NCBI RefSeq assembly: GCF_014648595.1
Contig: NZ_BMRK01000031.1
Coordinates: 1-42,179 of the forward strand
DNA length: 42,179 bases
Origin: Nocardioides luteus
Lineage (GTDB): Bacteria > Actinomycetota > Actinomycetes > Propionibacteriales > Nocardioidaceae
Reading direction: 5' to 3'
Shown: piece by piece, positions 30,962 through 39,367 of the stretch
Layout of the letters: the number at the start of each line of letters is the position of its first letter
Position numbering within the stretch: the stretch's first letter is position 1
Made by a program: the position numbers and the translations under genes
The notes under the pieces: model-generated
What the model saw: only the letters and a program-made list of their open reading frames with translations
Told to the model about the DNA's origin: nothing
Database searches by the model: none

Positions 30962-31390
30962 ATGCCTCCGAAGAAGAAGATCGCAGCGCTCGTCAAGGTG
31001 CAGCTGCAGGCCGGCTCCGCGACCCCCGCCCCGCCGGTCGGTACCGCACTCGGTCCGCACGGCGTGAACATCATGGAGTTCTGCAAGGCGTACAACGCGC
31101 AGACCGAGTCCATGCGCGGCAACGTGATCCCCGTCGAGATCACCATCTACGAGGACCGCTCGTTCACCTTCATCACGAAGACCCCGCCGGCCGCCGAGCT
31201 GATCAAGAAGGCCGCCGGTCTCAAGAAGGGCTCGTCCGTCCCGCACAAGGACAAGGTCGGCAAGCTGACCAAGGACCAGGTGCGCGAGATCGCGACCACC
31301 AAGATGCCCGACCTCAACGCGGAGGACATCGACGCCGCGATGAAGATCGTCGAGGGCACCGCCCGCTCCATGGGCGTCACCACCGACTGA
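30962..31390 (+). CDS. rplK: 50S ribosomal protein L11
   Basis: The 142-residue L11 has the Pro-rich N-terminal signature ([33 protein letters not shown]) and the C-terminal rRNA-binding helix region ([30 protein letters not shown]). It forms the GTPase-associated centre and is needed for the stringent response. ATG 30962 follows AAGGAAGAG; the frame extends to 30899 without similarity. TTGACA at 30871-30876 may be its -35 box. rplA follows after 62 bp. Confidence 0.97.
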   Translation: MPPKKKIAALVKVQLQAGSATPAPPVGTALGPHGVNIMEFCKAYNAQTESMRGNVIPVEITIYEDRSFTFITKTPPAAELIKKAAGLKKGSSVPHKDKVGKLTKDQVREIATTKMPDLNAEDIDAAMKIVEGTARSMGVTTD

Positions 31391-31452
31391 AACCGTGGGA
31401 GAGCCGCGCTGGCTCGCTAACCACATCTCCTCTTAACCACTAAGGAATCATC

Positions 31453-32169
31453 ATGCAGCGCAGCAAGACCTACCGCGCGGCGTCGGAGCAGTTCGACAAG
31501 AACGAGCTCTACGCCCCGCTGGCCGCGATCAAGATCGCCAAGGGTGCCAGCAAGAAGAAGTTCGACGAGACCGTCGACGTCGTCATGCGTCTCGGTGTCG
31601 ACCCCCGTAAGGCCGACCAGATGGTGCGCGGCACCGTCAGCCTGCCGCACGGCACCGGTAAGACGATGCGCGTCATCGTCTTCGCCGCTGCTCCGGACAA
31701 GGCCGAGGCCGCTCGCGCCGCCGGCGCGGACGTCGTCGGTGGCGACGACCTCATCGAGAAGGTCTCCGGTGGCTGGCTCGACTTCGACGCCGTCGTCGCG
31801 ACCCCGGACATGATGGGCAAGGTCGGCCGCCTCGGTCGCGTGCTCGGCCCGCGTGGCCTCATGCCGAACCCGAAGACCGGCACCGTCACCCCGGACCCGG
31901 CCAAGGCCGTGACCGACATCAAGGGCGGCAAGATCGACTTCCGGGTCGACCGCCACGCCAACCTTCACTTCATCATCGGCAAGGCCTCCTTCTCCGAGAC
32001 CCAGCTCGCTGAGAACTACGCCGCTGCTCTCGAGGAGGTGCTTCGTCTGAAGCCGTCCTCCTCCAAGGGCCGCTACCTGAAGAAGGTCACCCTCTCGACC
32101 ACCATGGGCCCCGGCGTCCAGGTCGACCCCAACCGCATCAAGAATGTGACGGGTGAGGACGAGGCCTGA
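31453..32169 (+). CDS. rplA: 50S ribosomal protein L1
   Basis: The 238-residue L1 shows the hallmark [24 protein letters not shown] and [24 protein letters not shown]. It builds the L1 stalk and in many bacteria represses its own operon by binding mRNA. ATG 31453 has CTAAGGA upstream. A hairpin terminator at 32189 ends the rplK-rplA transcript. Confidence 0.97.
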   Translation: MQRSKTYRAASEQFDKNELYAPLAAIKIAKGASKKKFDETVDVVMRLGVDPRKADQMVRGTVSLPHGTGKTMRVIVFAAAPDKAEAARAAGADVVGGDDLIEKVSGGWLDFDAVVATPDMMGKVGRLGRVLGPRGLMPNPKTGTVTPDPAKAVTDIKGGKIDFRVDRHANLHFIIGKASFSETQLAENYAAALEEVLRLKPSSSKGRYLKKVTLSTTMGPGVQVDPNRIKNVTGEDEA

Positions 32170-32188
32170 GCCTCTCCGACCAGCTGAT

Positions 32189-32222
32189 CGAGCGCCGCTG
32201 CCCAACCGGGCGGCGGCGCTCG
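32189..32222 (+). terminator. rplK-rplA terminator
   Basis: CGAGCGCCGC (32189-32198) pairs with GCGGCGCTCG (32213-32222), with GCCC/GGGC pairing inside, followed by GTGCATTTTGTG. Confidence 0.85.
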
Positions 32223-32323
32223 GTGCATTTTGTGCGCTGCGTACGTCTTCTTTCTGTTCCTCCGGCACTGCCGGGCGAAGGCGCCGACCTCCTAGCCTCG
32301 GGAGGTCGACGAAAGGAACATCT

Positions 32324-33886
32324 GTGCTCAGACTCCGCGTTCTCGTCCCGGCTCTCGCCTCGGCCGCCCTGGTCCTCACTGGCCTGACCTCCGCCTCGGC
32401 GGCCCCTCCCGGCTCGTCCGACCCGGTGGTCGCAACCGACAAGGGCCTGGTCCGGGGCCTCGCCCACGACGGTTACCGCACCTTCCAAGGCATTCCGTAC
32501 GCAGCGCCACCCGTCGGTGAACGACGCTGGCGCGCGCCGGCACCCGCCGCGCGATGGACCGGCGTGCGGCCGGCCACCGAACCCGGCAGCCAGTGCGCGC
32601 AGATCGGCCCGGCGTACGGAGGAGAGACGACGTACGAGGAGGACTGCTTGTTCCTCAACGTCTTCACCCCCACGCGGCCGGGGAAGCGGAAGCCGGTGAT
32701 GGTGTGGTTCCACGGCGGCGGCAACACCACCGGATCGAGCTCGAGCTACGACGCGAGCAAGCTTGCCGTCGAGGGTGACGTCGTGGTGGTGACCGCCAAC
32801 TACCGGCTGGGCGCGATCGGGTGGTTGGCGCACCAGGCGCTCGACGGGACGTACGAGTCCGGCAACTACGGGCTGCTCGACCAGCAGGCCGCGCTGCGCT
32901 GGGTGCAGCGCAACGCCGGCGCGTTCGGCGGCGACCGTCGCAACGTGACCGTCTTCGGCGAATCCGCAGGGTCGATCGACACCTGCGCCCAGATCGCCTC
33001 GCCGGCGGCGGCCGGGCTGTTCCACAAGGCGATCCCGCAGAGCGGCTCGTGCGCGTCGCCCTCCAGGACCGAAGCCGGTGCCGAGGCGGAGGGCCAACGG
33101 CTGGCGAGCGCAGTCGGCTGCGCGGACGCCCCCGATGTCGCGGCATGCCTGCGGGCGGCTCCGGTCAAGGAGCTGAACGAGGCGTTCGCCGCCGGCGGTC
33201 TCAACGCCGGACCGGTCGTCGGCGACCCGCGCGTGCTGCCCCGCACCTACTCCGAGGCGATCGCGTCGGGGCGGTTCAACCGGGTCCCCGTGCTGCACGG
33301 CTCGACCCTCGACGAGATGCGCCTCTACGTCGGGCTCGAGTATCCGCAGCCGATCACCGCAACGAAGTACGAGGAGGTCGTACGCAGCACCTACGGCCCC
33401 GCGGCCGATGCCGTTCTCGCCCTCTACCCGGCCGATGCCTACGACGACCCGCGCCTCGCGCTGGCGGCGATCCGCACCGACTCGGCGGGCGGCCTCTCGA
33501 CCTGCGCTCACCAGGACGCGTTCGAGGAGCTCACCGACGCCGGGGTGAAGGTCTTCGCCTATCAGTTCGCCGACCGGGGTGCGCCGCCGCTGATCGACCT
33601 ACCGGGATTCGATGAAGGTGCCGAGCACGCCACCGAGCTGACGTTCCTCTTCCCGGGCCTGCTCGGAGAGCTCGATGCCGCGCAGACGAAGCTGTCCGAC
33701 ACGATGGTCTCCTACTGGACCTCGTTCGCCCACCACGGCCGCCCGGTCGCCCCGGGCGCACCCCGTTGGGCGGCGTTCCGGGGTTCTGACGACGTACTCC
33801 AGCTGGCCCCTGGCGCAGACGGCATCCGGACGGTCGACACCGCCGAGGCGAGCAACTGTTCCTTCTGGCGGAACGTCCTCGGGTGA
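32324..33886 (+). CDS. Secreted carboxylesterase, type B family
   Basis: The 520-residue precursor has a signal peptide (LRLRVLVPALASAALVLTGL, cleavage near ASA-APP). The alpha/beta hydrolase fold shows the oxyanion-hole HGGGN, nucleophile Ser in FGESAGSID, the likely acid Glu in GSTLDEMRLY, and catalytic His in EGAEHATELTFLF. EDCLFLNVFTP is the type B signature. Substrates are probably esters; the natural one is unknown. GTG 32324 lies behind GAAAGGAA and gives the signal peptide; the longer frame reaches back into rplA. CGTACG is frequent in it. Confidence 0.88.
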   Translation: MLRLRVLVPALASAALVLTGLTSASAAPPGSSDPVVATDKGLVRGLAHDGYRTFQGIPYAAPPVGERRWRAPAPAARWTGVRPATEPGSQCAQIGPAYGGETTYEEDCLFLNVFTPTRPGKRKPVMVWFHGGGNTTGSSSSYDASKLAVEGDVVVVTANYRLGAIGWLAHQALDGTYESGNYGLLDQQAALRWVQRNAGAFGGDRRNVTVFGESAGSIDTCAQIASPAAAGLFHKAIPQSGSCASPSRTEAGAEAEGQRLASAVGCADAPDVAACLRAAPVKELNEAFAAGGLNAGPVVGDPRVLPRTYSEAIASGRFNRVPVLHGSTLDEMRLYVGLEYPQPITATKYEEVVRSTYGPAADAVLALYPADAYDDPRLALAAIRTDSAGGLSTCAHQDAFEELTDAGVKVFAYQFADRGAPPLIDLPGFDEGAEHATELTFLFPGLLGELDAAQTKLSDTMVSYWTSFAHHGRPVAPGAPRWAAFRGSDDVLQLAPGADGIRTVDTAEASNCSFWRNVLG

Positions 33887-33951
33887 CGTACGACACAGTC
33901 CGCTGGCCCGTAACCCTGAGGGGTGGCGGGTCAGCGGCGTCTAAAGCGTCG

Positions 33952-33957
33952 TAGAGT
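33952..33957 (+). promoter_or_regulatory. -10 box of amino acid ABC operon (leaderless)
   Basis: TAGAGT lies 7 nt before ATG 33965, the same box and spacing as at hadA. Confidence 0.5.
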
Positions 33958-33964
33958 TCGCCGC

Positions 33965-34756
33965 ATGAATCTGCGGAAGCTTGCTGCGGCCCTGACCGTA
34001 TCTGCCCTGGGGATCGCACTCACCGCCTGCGGCGGCGGTGACGAGGGTGGCACCTCACCGTCGGGTGCGAAGCTGGTCAAGGCCGACACCCTGACCATCT
34101 GTACGCACCTCCCCTACAAGCCGTTCGAGTTCAACGAGGGCGGCGAGGTCGTCGGTTTCGACGTCGACGTGCTCAAGATCGCGGCCAAGGCCGAGCAGAT
34201 CGACACCGAGGTCGTCAACATCGGCTGGGAGACCATCGTCTCCGGCGAGGCGCTCAACTCGGGCAAGTGCGACGTCGCCGCGGGCGCGATGACGATCAAC
34301 GAGGAGCGGGAGAAGGTCATGGACTTCACCGAGCCTTACTTCGAGGCCACCCAGGCGCTCCTCGTCAAGAAGGGTGCGGGCTTCGCCTCGCTCGACGACC
34401 TCGGCGGCAAGACCATCGCGGTCCAGGAGGCCACCACGGGTGCCGACTACGTCAAGGACAACGCTCCCAAGGACGCCAAGATCATCACGCTCGAGGACTC
34501 GGCGCTGATGATGCAGGCGGTCAAGAGCGGCAAGGCCGACGCCGGCGTCAACGACAACGGTCTGCTCTACGACTTCGTCAAGTCGAACACCGACATGGAG
34601 ATCACCAGCGAGTTCCAGACCGGTGAGGCCTATGGCTTCTCGGTCAAGAAGAACGGCAACGACAAGCTGCTCGACGTGCTCAACAAGGGCATCAACGACA
34701 AGGCCGCGTACGACGAGGTCTACAAGAAGTGGTTCGGGGAGGCTGCCGCGCAGTGA
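33965..34756 (+). CDS. Polar amino acid ABC transporter, substrate-binding lipoprotein
   Basis: A 263-residue family-3 solute-binding protein. The lipoprotein signal ends in ALTAC at about residue 22. The mature domain opens with LTICTHLPYKPFEFNEGGEVVGFDVDVLK and contains AGAMTINEEREKVMDFTEPYF, the usual amino-acid-binding pattern. The ligand is not predictable from sequence; polar amino acids are usual. Its stop overlaps the permease start (GTGA) by 4 nt, and the ATPase gene follows likewise, so one transporter is encoded. Confidence 0.93.
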   Translation: MNLRKLAAALTVSALGIALTACGGGDEGGTSPSGAKLVKADTLTICTHLPYKPFEFNEGGEVVGFDVDVLKIAAKAEQIDTEVVNIGWETIVSGEALNSGKCDVAAGAMTINEEREKVMDFTEPYFEATQALLVKKGAGFASLDDLGGKTIAVQEATTGADYVKDNAPKDAKIITLEDSALMMQAVKSGKADAGVNDNGLLYDFVKSNTDMEITSEFQTGEAYGFSVKKNGNDKLLDVLNKGINDKAAYDEVYKKWFGEAAAQ

Positions 34757-35571
34757 CCGACGCGGCGGTGGTTCCCAAGAAGCGGATGTCGCCGCGCAAA
34801 CGCGCGGCGCTCGTCCGATACGTCCAGTACGCGCTGCTGCTGCTGCTGGTCCTCTTCATCATCCTGATCGCTGACTGGGGCGAGATCAGGCGTGCGTTCC
34901 TCGACCTGGACATCGCGGGTGCGCAGTTCCCGAACGTGATCGTGATCGCCCTGAAGAACACGATCATCTACACCGCCTGCGGTTTCGCGTTCGGTCTGGC
35001 GCTCGGACTGGTCCTGGCGCTGATGCGGCTCTCGAGCGTCGGTCCCTACCGGTGGATCTCCACCGGCATCATCGAGCTCTTCCGCGGACTGCCCGCGCTG
35101 GTCGTCTTCCTGGTCCTGGGCCTCGGCTACTCCCTGGCTTTCGGCAAGCAGCTGCCCGGAGGCAACCTCGGCACGGTCACGCTCGCGCTCGGTCTGGTCG
35201 GTGGGGCCTACATGGCCGAGACGATCCGGGCCGGCATCCAGGCGGTGCCGAAGGGGCAGTACGAGGCAGCGCGCACGCTGGGCATGACCCACACCCGCGC
35301 GATGGTGACGATCGTCCTGCCGCAGGCGTTCCGGGTGATCCTGCCCCCGCTGACCAACGAGCTGATCCTGCTCACCAAGGACTCCTCGCTGGTCTACATC
35401 CTGGGGCTCTCGCTGGACGAGTACGAGCTCACCGCCTTCGGTCGGGAGGCGATGAACGCCAACGCCAACCTGACCCCGATGGTGACGATCGCGCTCTGCT
35501 ACCTGCTGATCACGGTGCCGCTCTCGATCGTCGTACGCCGTATGGAAGCCAAGTCCGGGAAGGCCCGCTGA
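34753..35571 (+). CDS. Polar amino acid ABC transporter, permease
   Basis: A 272-residue HisM/GlnP-type permease with five to six membrane segments and a charged N-terminal tail. The EAA loop reads [31 protein letters not shown]. The single permease probably works as a homodimer. GTG 34753 overlaps the binding-protein stop, and its TGA overlaps the ATPase ATG by one base. Confidence 0.94.
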   Translation: MTDAAVVPKKRMSPRKRAALVRYVQYALLLLLVLFIILIADWGEIRRAFLDLDIAGAQFPNVIVIALKNTIIYTACGFAFGLALGLVLALMRLSSVGPYRWISTGIIELFRGLPALVVFLVLGLGYSLAFGKQLPGGNLGTVTLALGLVGGAYMAETIRAGIQAVPKGQYEAARTLGMTHTRAMVTIVLPQAFRVILPPLTNELILLTKDSSLVYILGLSLDEYELTAFGREAMNANANLTPMVTIALCYLLITVPLSIVVRRMEAKSGKAR

Positions 35572-36332
35572 TGACCGAGACGACAGTGAACGTGGACCGC
35601 GGCGCGGCGGCCATCGACGTACAGAACCTGCACAAGTACTTCGGTGACAACGAGGTGCTCAAGGGCATCGACTTCCACATCGGTCGCGGTGAGGTCGTCT
35701 GCGTGGTCGGGCCCTCCGGGTCCGGGAAGTCGACGCTGCTGCGGTGCGTGAACATGCTGGAGCAGCCGACCAGCGGCACCATCCTGGTCGAGGGCGACGA
35801 GATCACCGACCCGGACGCGGACGTCGATGCGCTCCGCGCCCGGATCGGGATGGTCTTCCAGTCGTTCAACCTGTTCCCGCACATGACGGTGCTGCGCAAC
35901 CTCACCGTCGCGCAGGAGAAGGTGCTGAAGCGCGGCCGCGCCGAGTCGGTCGAGATCGCCAGGGCCAACCTGGAGAAGGTCGGGCTCTCCGACAAGGCCG
36001 ACGCCTACCCGGCCCACCTCTCCGGCGGCCAGCAGCAGCGCGTCGCCATCGCCCGGGCGCTGTCGATGAACCCCGACATGATGCTCTTCGACGAGCCCAC
36101 CTCGGCGCTCGACCCGGAGCTGGTCGGCGACGTCCTCGCGGTCATGAAGTCCCTCGCCGCCGAGGGCATGACGATGATGGTCGTCACCCACGAGATGGGC
36201 TTCGCCCGCGAGGTGGCCGACAAGGTCGTCTTCATGGACGGCGGCGTCATCGTCGAGGAGGGCGCTCCCGCCGACGTCCTCGGCAACCCGCAGCACGAGC
36301 GCACCCAGGCGTTCCTCTCCCGGGTGCTCTGA
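35571..36332 (+). CDS. Polar amino acid ABC transporter, ATP-binding protein (GlnQ-like)
   Basis: A 253-residue ATPase with Walker A (GPSGSGKST), Q-loop ([18 protein letters not shown]), signature [15 protein letters not shown], Walker B ([13 protein letters not shown]) and the switch His in [20 protein letters not shown] is characteristic of polar amino acid importers. It is the last gene of the operon; a large inverted-repeat structure follows. Confidence 0.95.
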   Translation: MTETTVNVDRGAAAIDVQNLHKYFGDNEVLKGIDFHIGRGEVVCVVGPSGSGKSTLLRCVNMLEQPTSGTILVEGDEITDPDADVDALRARIGMVFQSFNLFPHMTVLRNLTVAQEKVLKRGRAESVEIARANLEKVGLSDKADAYPAHLSGGQQQRVAIARALSMNPDMMLFDEPTSALDPELVGDVLAVMKSLAAEGMTMMVVTHEMGFAREVADKVVFMDGGVIVEEGAPADVLGNPQHERTQAFLSRVL

Positions 36333-36336
36333 TCGT

Positions 36337-36418
36337 TCACCGAGGTACCTCGGTCAGGCTGCGCTTCCTTCGTGGAACTCCGCGAAGGAAGCGGCAGCTG
36401 GCTGAGTCACCTCGGTGA
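36337..36418 (+). terminator. Nested inverted repeats after the ABC operon
   Basis: The core hairpin CGCTTCCTTCG (36362-36372) with CGAAGGAAGCG (36383-36393) is enclosed by TCACCGAGGT (36337-36346) and ACCTCGGTGA (36409-36418). ACCGAGGT can also pair with an adjoining ACCTCGGT (36347-36354), so two folds compete. It is likely the operon terminator. Confidence 0.65.
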
Positions 36419-36428
36419 GCAGACCGCC

Positions 36429-36434
36429 TAGGCT
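36429..36434 (+). promoter_or_regulatory. -10 box of phosphotransferase gene (leaderless)
   Basis: TAGGCT lies 6 nt before GTG 36441, with no Shine-Dalgarno sequence. Confidence 0.45.
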
Positions 36435-36440
36435 GCGGGC

Positions 36441-37316
36441 GTGATCACCGATCCCGAGGTCGACTGCTCTGCTGCGCTCGCATGGGTCGAGGAGGTGCTG
36501 GGGAAGCGGGTCGAGGGCGTCCGTCGTCTCTCCGGCGGGTGGACCTCGACGATGCTGGCGATCACCGTGGGCGGGCACGAGTCGGTCGTGCTCCGGCTGA
36601 TGACCAACGAACCGTGGCGTACGCACGGGGAGCCGCTCACCACGCGGGAGAGCGAGATCCAGCGGATGCTGGTGAACACGACGGTGCCCGCTCCGCGGTC
36701 GCTCGCGCTCGATGCCACGGGCGAGCGATGTGGTCATCCGGCTCATCTGATGACGCTGCTACCGGGCACGATCGAGCCCCAGCGCACGGACGATGCCTCG
36801 ATCGCCGGGCTCGCGGGTCTGTTGGCGGACATCCACGCGACCGAGCCGACGATCGAGGTACGCGGCTACCAGTCGTGGGCTTGGGAGGCGAAGTTCGTCG
36901 TGCCGGCCTGGGCCACGGACGCGCAGCTGTGGGAGGACGCGTTCGCGCTGCTGCGCGGCGAGCCGCCGACGTACGAGCCGTGCTTCATCCATCGCGACTT
37001 CCAGCCGCGCAACGTGCTGTGGGCCGACGGCGGGATCAGTGGGATCGTCGACTGGGTCGAGACCTCGATCGGCCCGGCCTGGCTGGACGTCGCCCACTGC
37101 GCGACCAACCTCGCGATCACGCACGGCACCGAGGTCGCGGACCGGTTCGCCGATGCGTACGTCATGGCGACCGGTTGTGACCCGCAGCCGTACTTCGACG
37201 TCATGGACGTGGTCGGCTTCTTGCCGCCGCCCGAGAGGGCGTCGTTCATCGACGATCCGCTCGAGCTGGCCCGGCTCGAGGAGCGACTCGCAGCGGTGCT
37301 GCCGCGCTGCCAGTAG
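36441..37316 (+). CDS. Aminoglycoside phosphotransferase-fold kinase (APH/choline kinase family)
   Basis: The 291-residue protein-kinase-like enzyme has the catalytic loop CFIHRDFQPRNVLWADGG and metal-binding SGIVDWVETSIGPAWLDVAHC, both typical of the APH superfamily. The family phosphorylates small molecules such as aminoglycosides, choline, homoserine or macrolides; nothing points to one substrate, and a resistance role should not be assumed. GTG 36441 fits the leaderless promoter. Confidence 0.85.
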   Translation: MITDPEVDCSAALAWVEEVLGKRVEGVRRLSGGWTSTMLAITVGGHESVVLRLMTNEPWRTHGEPLTTRESEIQRMLVNTTVPAPRSLALDATGERCGHPAHLMTLLPGTIEPQRTDDASIAGLAGLLADIHATEPTIEVRGYQSWAWEAKFVVPAWATDAQLWEDAFALLRGEPPTYEPCFIHRDFQPRNVLWADGGISGIVDWVETSIGPAWLDVAHCATNLAITHGTEVADRFADAYVMATGCDPQPYFDVMDVVGFLPPPERASFIDDPLELARLEERLAAVLPRCQ

Positions 37317-37319
37317 GGT
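37314..37319 (+). promoter_or_regulatory. -10 box overlapping the upstream stop codon (leaderless)
   Basis: TAGGGT begins with the TAG stop of the phosphotransferase gene and lies 6 nt before GTG 37326. Confidence 0.4.
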
Positions 37320-37325
37320 CGGGGC

Positions 37326-38036
37326 GTGCTGACGCCCGACGACTACCTCACGATTCTCGGCGAGCTGCAGGCCGAGGTCGCCAATGCGCTGAAGCGCGCC
37401 GATCCGGACCTGCCGGTGCCGAGCTGTGACGACTGGTCGGTGGGGGACCTGGCCGACCATCTGGCCGGCATCCACCACTGGGCCGCCGCGATGGCGCGCG
37501 ACGAGGACGAGGTGCCGCTGCCTGTGCCGCTGGACCTGGTCGCGACCTACGAGGAGCAGGCCGCCGAGCTGCGTACGACGCTCGCGACCCTGGGGCCGGA
37601 GCGGATCGGTCGGACGCTCAGCGGTCTGAGCGAGGACGGGCGCGGTCCGGTCTCGTTCTGGTTCCGGCGGCAGGTGCACGAGACCCTGATCCATCTCTGG
37701 GACATCCGCTCGGCGATGGGCCTGGCGGCGCCGGAGGTGTCCGCGGAGCTGTGGGCCGACGACGTCGACGAGGTGCTGACCGTGATGTACCCGCGGCAGG
37801 TCGCGCTGAAGCGCATCCGGAAGATCGTCACGTTCATCGAGGTCACGGCGACCGACGTCGACCGGAGCTGGTCGATCGGTGCTCCCAACGCGGTGCAGAA
37901 GGTCGCTCTCGCAGGGTCTGCACGCGAGCTGGCGCTGCTGCTCTGGGGCCGTACGTCACCACGGTCCGCCGAGGTGACCGTCACCGGTGACGGGGCGGCC
38001 CTGGCGGAGGCACTCTCACGCGCGATCGTGCCGTAG
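37326..38036 (+). CDS. Maleylpyruvate isomerase-like, mycothiol-dependent DinB-fold protein
   Basis: The 236-residue protein has an N-terminal DinB/MDMPI four-helix domain with probable metal ligands: His45 in DLADHLAGIHH and the Glu/His of RRQVHETLIHLWD. A C-terminal domain (about 150-235) resembles the usual MDMPI tail (ARELALLLWGR). Members use mycothiol in thiol transfer or isomerisation, but most, like this one, are uncharacterised. GTG 37326 starts 9 nt after the previous stop. The 3' end overlaps the convergent MFS gene by 21 nt. Confidence 0.82.
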   Translation: MLTPDDYLTILGELQAEVANALKRADPDLPVPSCDDWSVGDLADHLAGIHHWAAAMARDEDEVPLPVPLDLVATYEEQAAELRTTLATLGPERIGRTLSGLSEDGRGPVSFWFRRQVHETLIHLWDIRSAMGLAAPEVSAELWADDVDEVLTVMYPRQVALKRIRKIVTFIEVTATDVDRSWSIGAPNAVQKVALAGSARELALLLWGRTSPRSAEVTVTGDGAALAEALSRAIVP

Positions 38037-39218
38037 GCGCGCTCGGTCGGCCTGGCCGATCCAGTAGCCGACCCACACGGTTCCGACGAGCGAGAAGACG
38101 CCGATCGCGACCGGCGCGGCCGCGATCGAGAAGAGTGCGGCCAGCCCGGAGACGAGGAGCGGGCCGCCGGTGCCGCCGAGGTCGCCGCACAGCCGCCACC
38201 CGCCGAGGAACTGCGCTCGCCCGTCGGCCGGTGCGGCATCGGCGCCGAGCGTCATCACGATCCCCGAGCCGAGCCCGTTGCCGAGCGCGATCAGCGCCAT
38301 CACCGCACCCAGGCTGAGCGCGTCATGGGTCAGCGGGAGGAGCAGGCAGCCGATGCCGACGGCGAGCACCACCGGGATCGCCACGACCCGACGGCCGCGG
38401 TTGTCGAGCAGCCATCCGCCCGGCAGCGTGAGCGCGATGTCGACGAGCGCGGCGCCGGCGAAAAGGAGCGAGACGACCGACGCCTCCAGGTGGATGTGGT
38501 CGGCCCAGAGGGGGAGCAGACCGGTGCGTACGGACCTCGAGATGCCGATGATGATCACCGCGATCCCGAGCGTGGCGAAGGTGCGGCGGTGGGCCCAGAG
38601 CACGCTGCGTACGCTCAGGTGCCCCTGCTCGCGCGACCTGGAGCGACCGAGCTCGGGCATCCAGCCCCCGATGATCGCCGAGCAGACCGACATCGCGGCG
38701 GCGAACAGGAAGATCGCGGCGAGCCCGAAGAAGTGGATCAGTCCGGCGCCGAGCAGCGGCCCGACGAACACGCCGAGCCGGAACGACCCGCCGAGCAACG
38801 ACATCGCCCGGGCGCGGTGTGTCGGCGGGGTCGCGTCGATGAGGAAGCCCTGCCGCGCGATCAGGAACGCGGTCCAGCTCATCCCGCTCACGAAGACGGC
38901 GATGGCGAGCACCGCGACCGAGCTGCTGAGGAACGCCACGGTCATCGCGACCGCGTCGAGCGCACCTGCGTACATCAGCGTCCGGCGCTCGCCGATCCGT
39001 GCCACCAGCGATCCCGCGGGCAGCGAGGTGGCCAGCGACCCGATCCCGAGCAGGGCCACGACGAACGCCGCCGTCGACGCGCTCGCGCCCAGGTCGGAGG
39101 CCCGCAGGGCCAGGATCGGCATGACCGCGCCGTGGCCCATGGAGCTGACGATCGAGGGTGCGTACGCCACCACCGCGATGTCTCGGAACCGGAACTCGGT
39201 CGTCGTCTCCGTGGTCAC
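38016..39218 (-). CDS. MFS transporter
   Basis: The 400-residue protein has 12 predicted membrane segments. The loop 2-3 motif is SLVARIGERRTLMYAG, with a matching LLDNRGRRVVAIP motif in the second half, and a charged central loop (PELGRSRSREQGHLS) divides the halves. It resembles drug:proton antiporter-type permeases; the substrate is unknown. GTG 39218 gives the N-terminus MTTETTTEFRFRD. Upstream, TATAAA near 39255-39260 is a possible -10, placing its -35 in the palindromic array at 39267. Confidence 0.88.
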   Translation of the reverse strand: MTTETTTEFRFRDIAVVAYAPSIVSSMGHGAVMPILALRASDLGASASTAAFVVALLGIGSLATSLPAGSLVARIGERRTLMYAGALDAVAMTVAFLSSSVAVLAIAVFVSGMSWTAFLIARQGFLIDATPPTHRARAMSLLGGSFRLGVFVGPLLGAGLIHFFGLAAIFLFAAAMSVCSAIIGGWMPELGRSRSREQGHLSVRSVLWAHRRTFATLGIAVIIIGISRSVRTGLLPLWADHIHLEASVVSLLFAGAALVDIALTLPGGWLLDNRGRRVVAIPVVLAVGIGCLLLPLTHDALSLGAVMALIALGNGLGSGIVMTLGADAAPADGRAQFLGGWRLCGDLGGTGGPLLVSGLAALFSIAAAPVAIGVFSLVGTVWVGYWIGQADRARLRHDRA

Positions 39219-39266
39219 CCCTTTACTCTGCCCGATTCGTTACCAATGCTCACTATTTATACGCCA

Positions 39267-39359
39267 GCCGAGACGTCACCCCGGTCGGCCGAAGCGTCAC
39301 GCAGGTCGGCCGAGACGGCACTGTCGTGACCACTCGGCCGACGCCGGCGACGCCTCGGC
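39267..39359. repeat. 21-bp-periodic palindromic array (locus B)
   Basis: GCCGAG/GCCGAA half-sites start at 39267, 39288 and 39309, and inverted CTCGGC at 39333 and 39354, all at 21-bp steps. Pairs are symmetric about 39323.5. The innermost pair spans 30 bp, exactly as in locus A at 18977-19090. The array starts just upstream of the MFS gene promoter region and ends 8 bp from the stop of the aldo/keto reductase gene. Confidence 0.85.
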
Positions 39360-39367
39360 GGGGGTGG

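Noticed and set aside
36441-37316. Aminoglycoside resistance gene
   Set aside because: The APH fold is shared by many kinases of metabolism, and nothing in sequence or context points to antibiotics.
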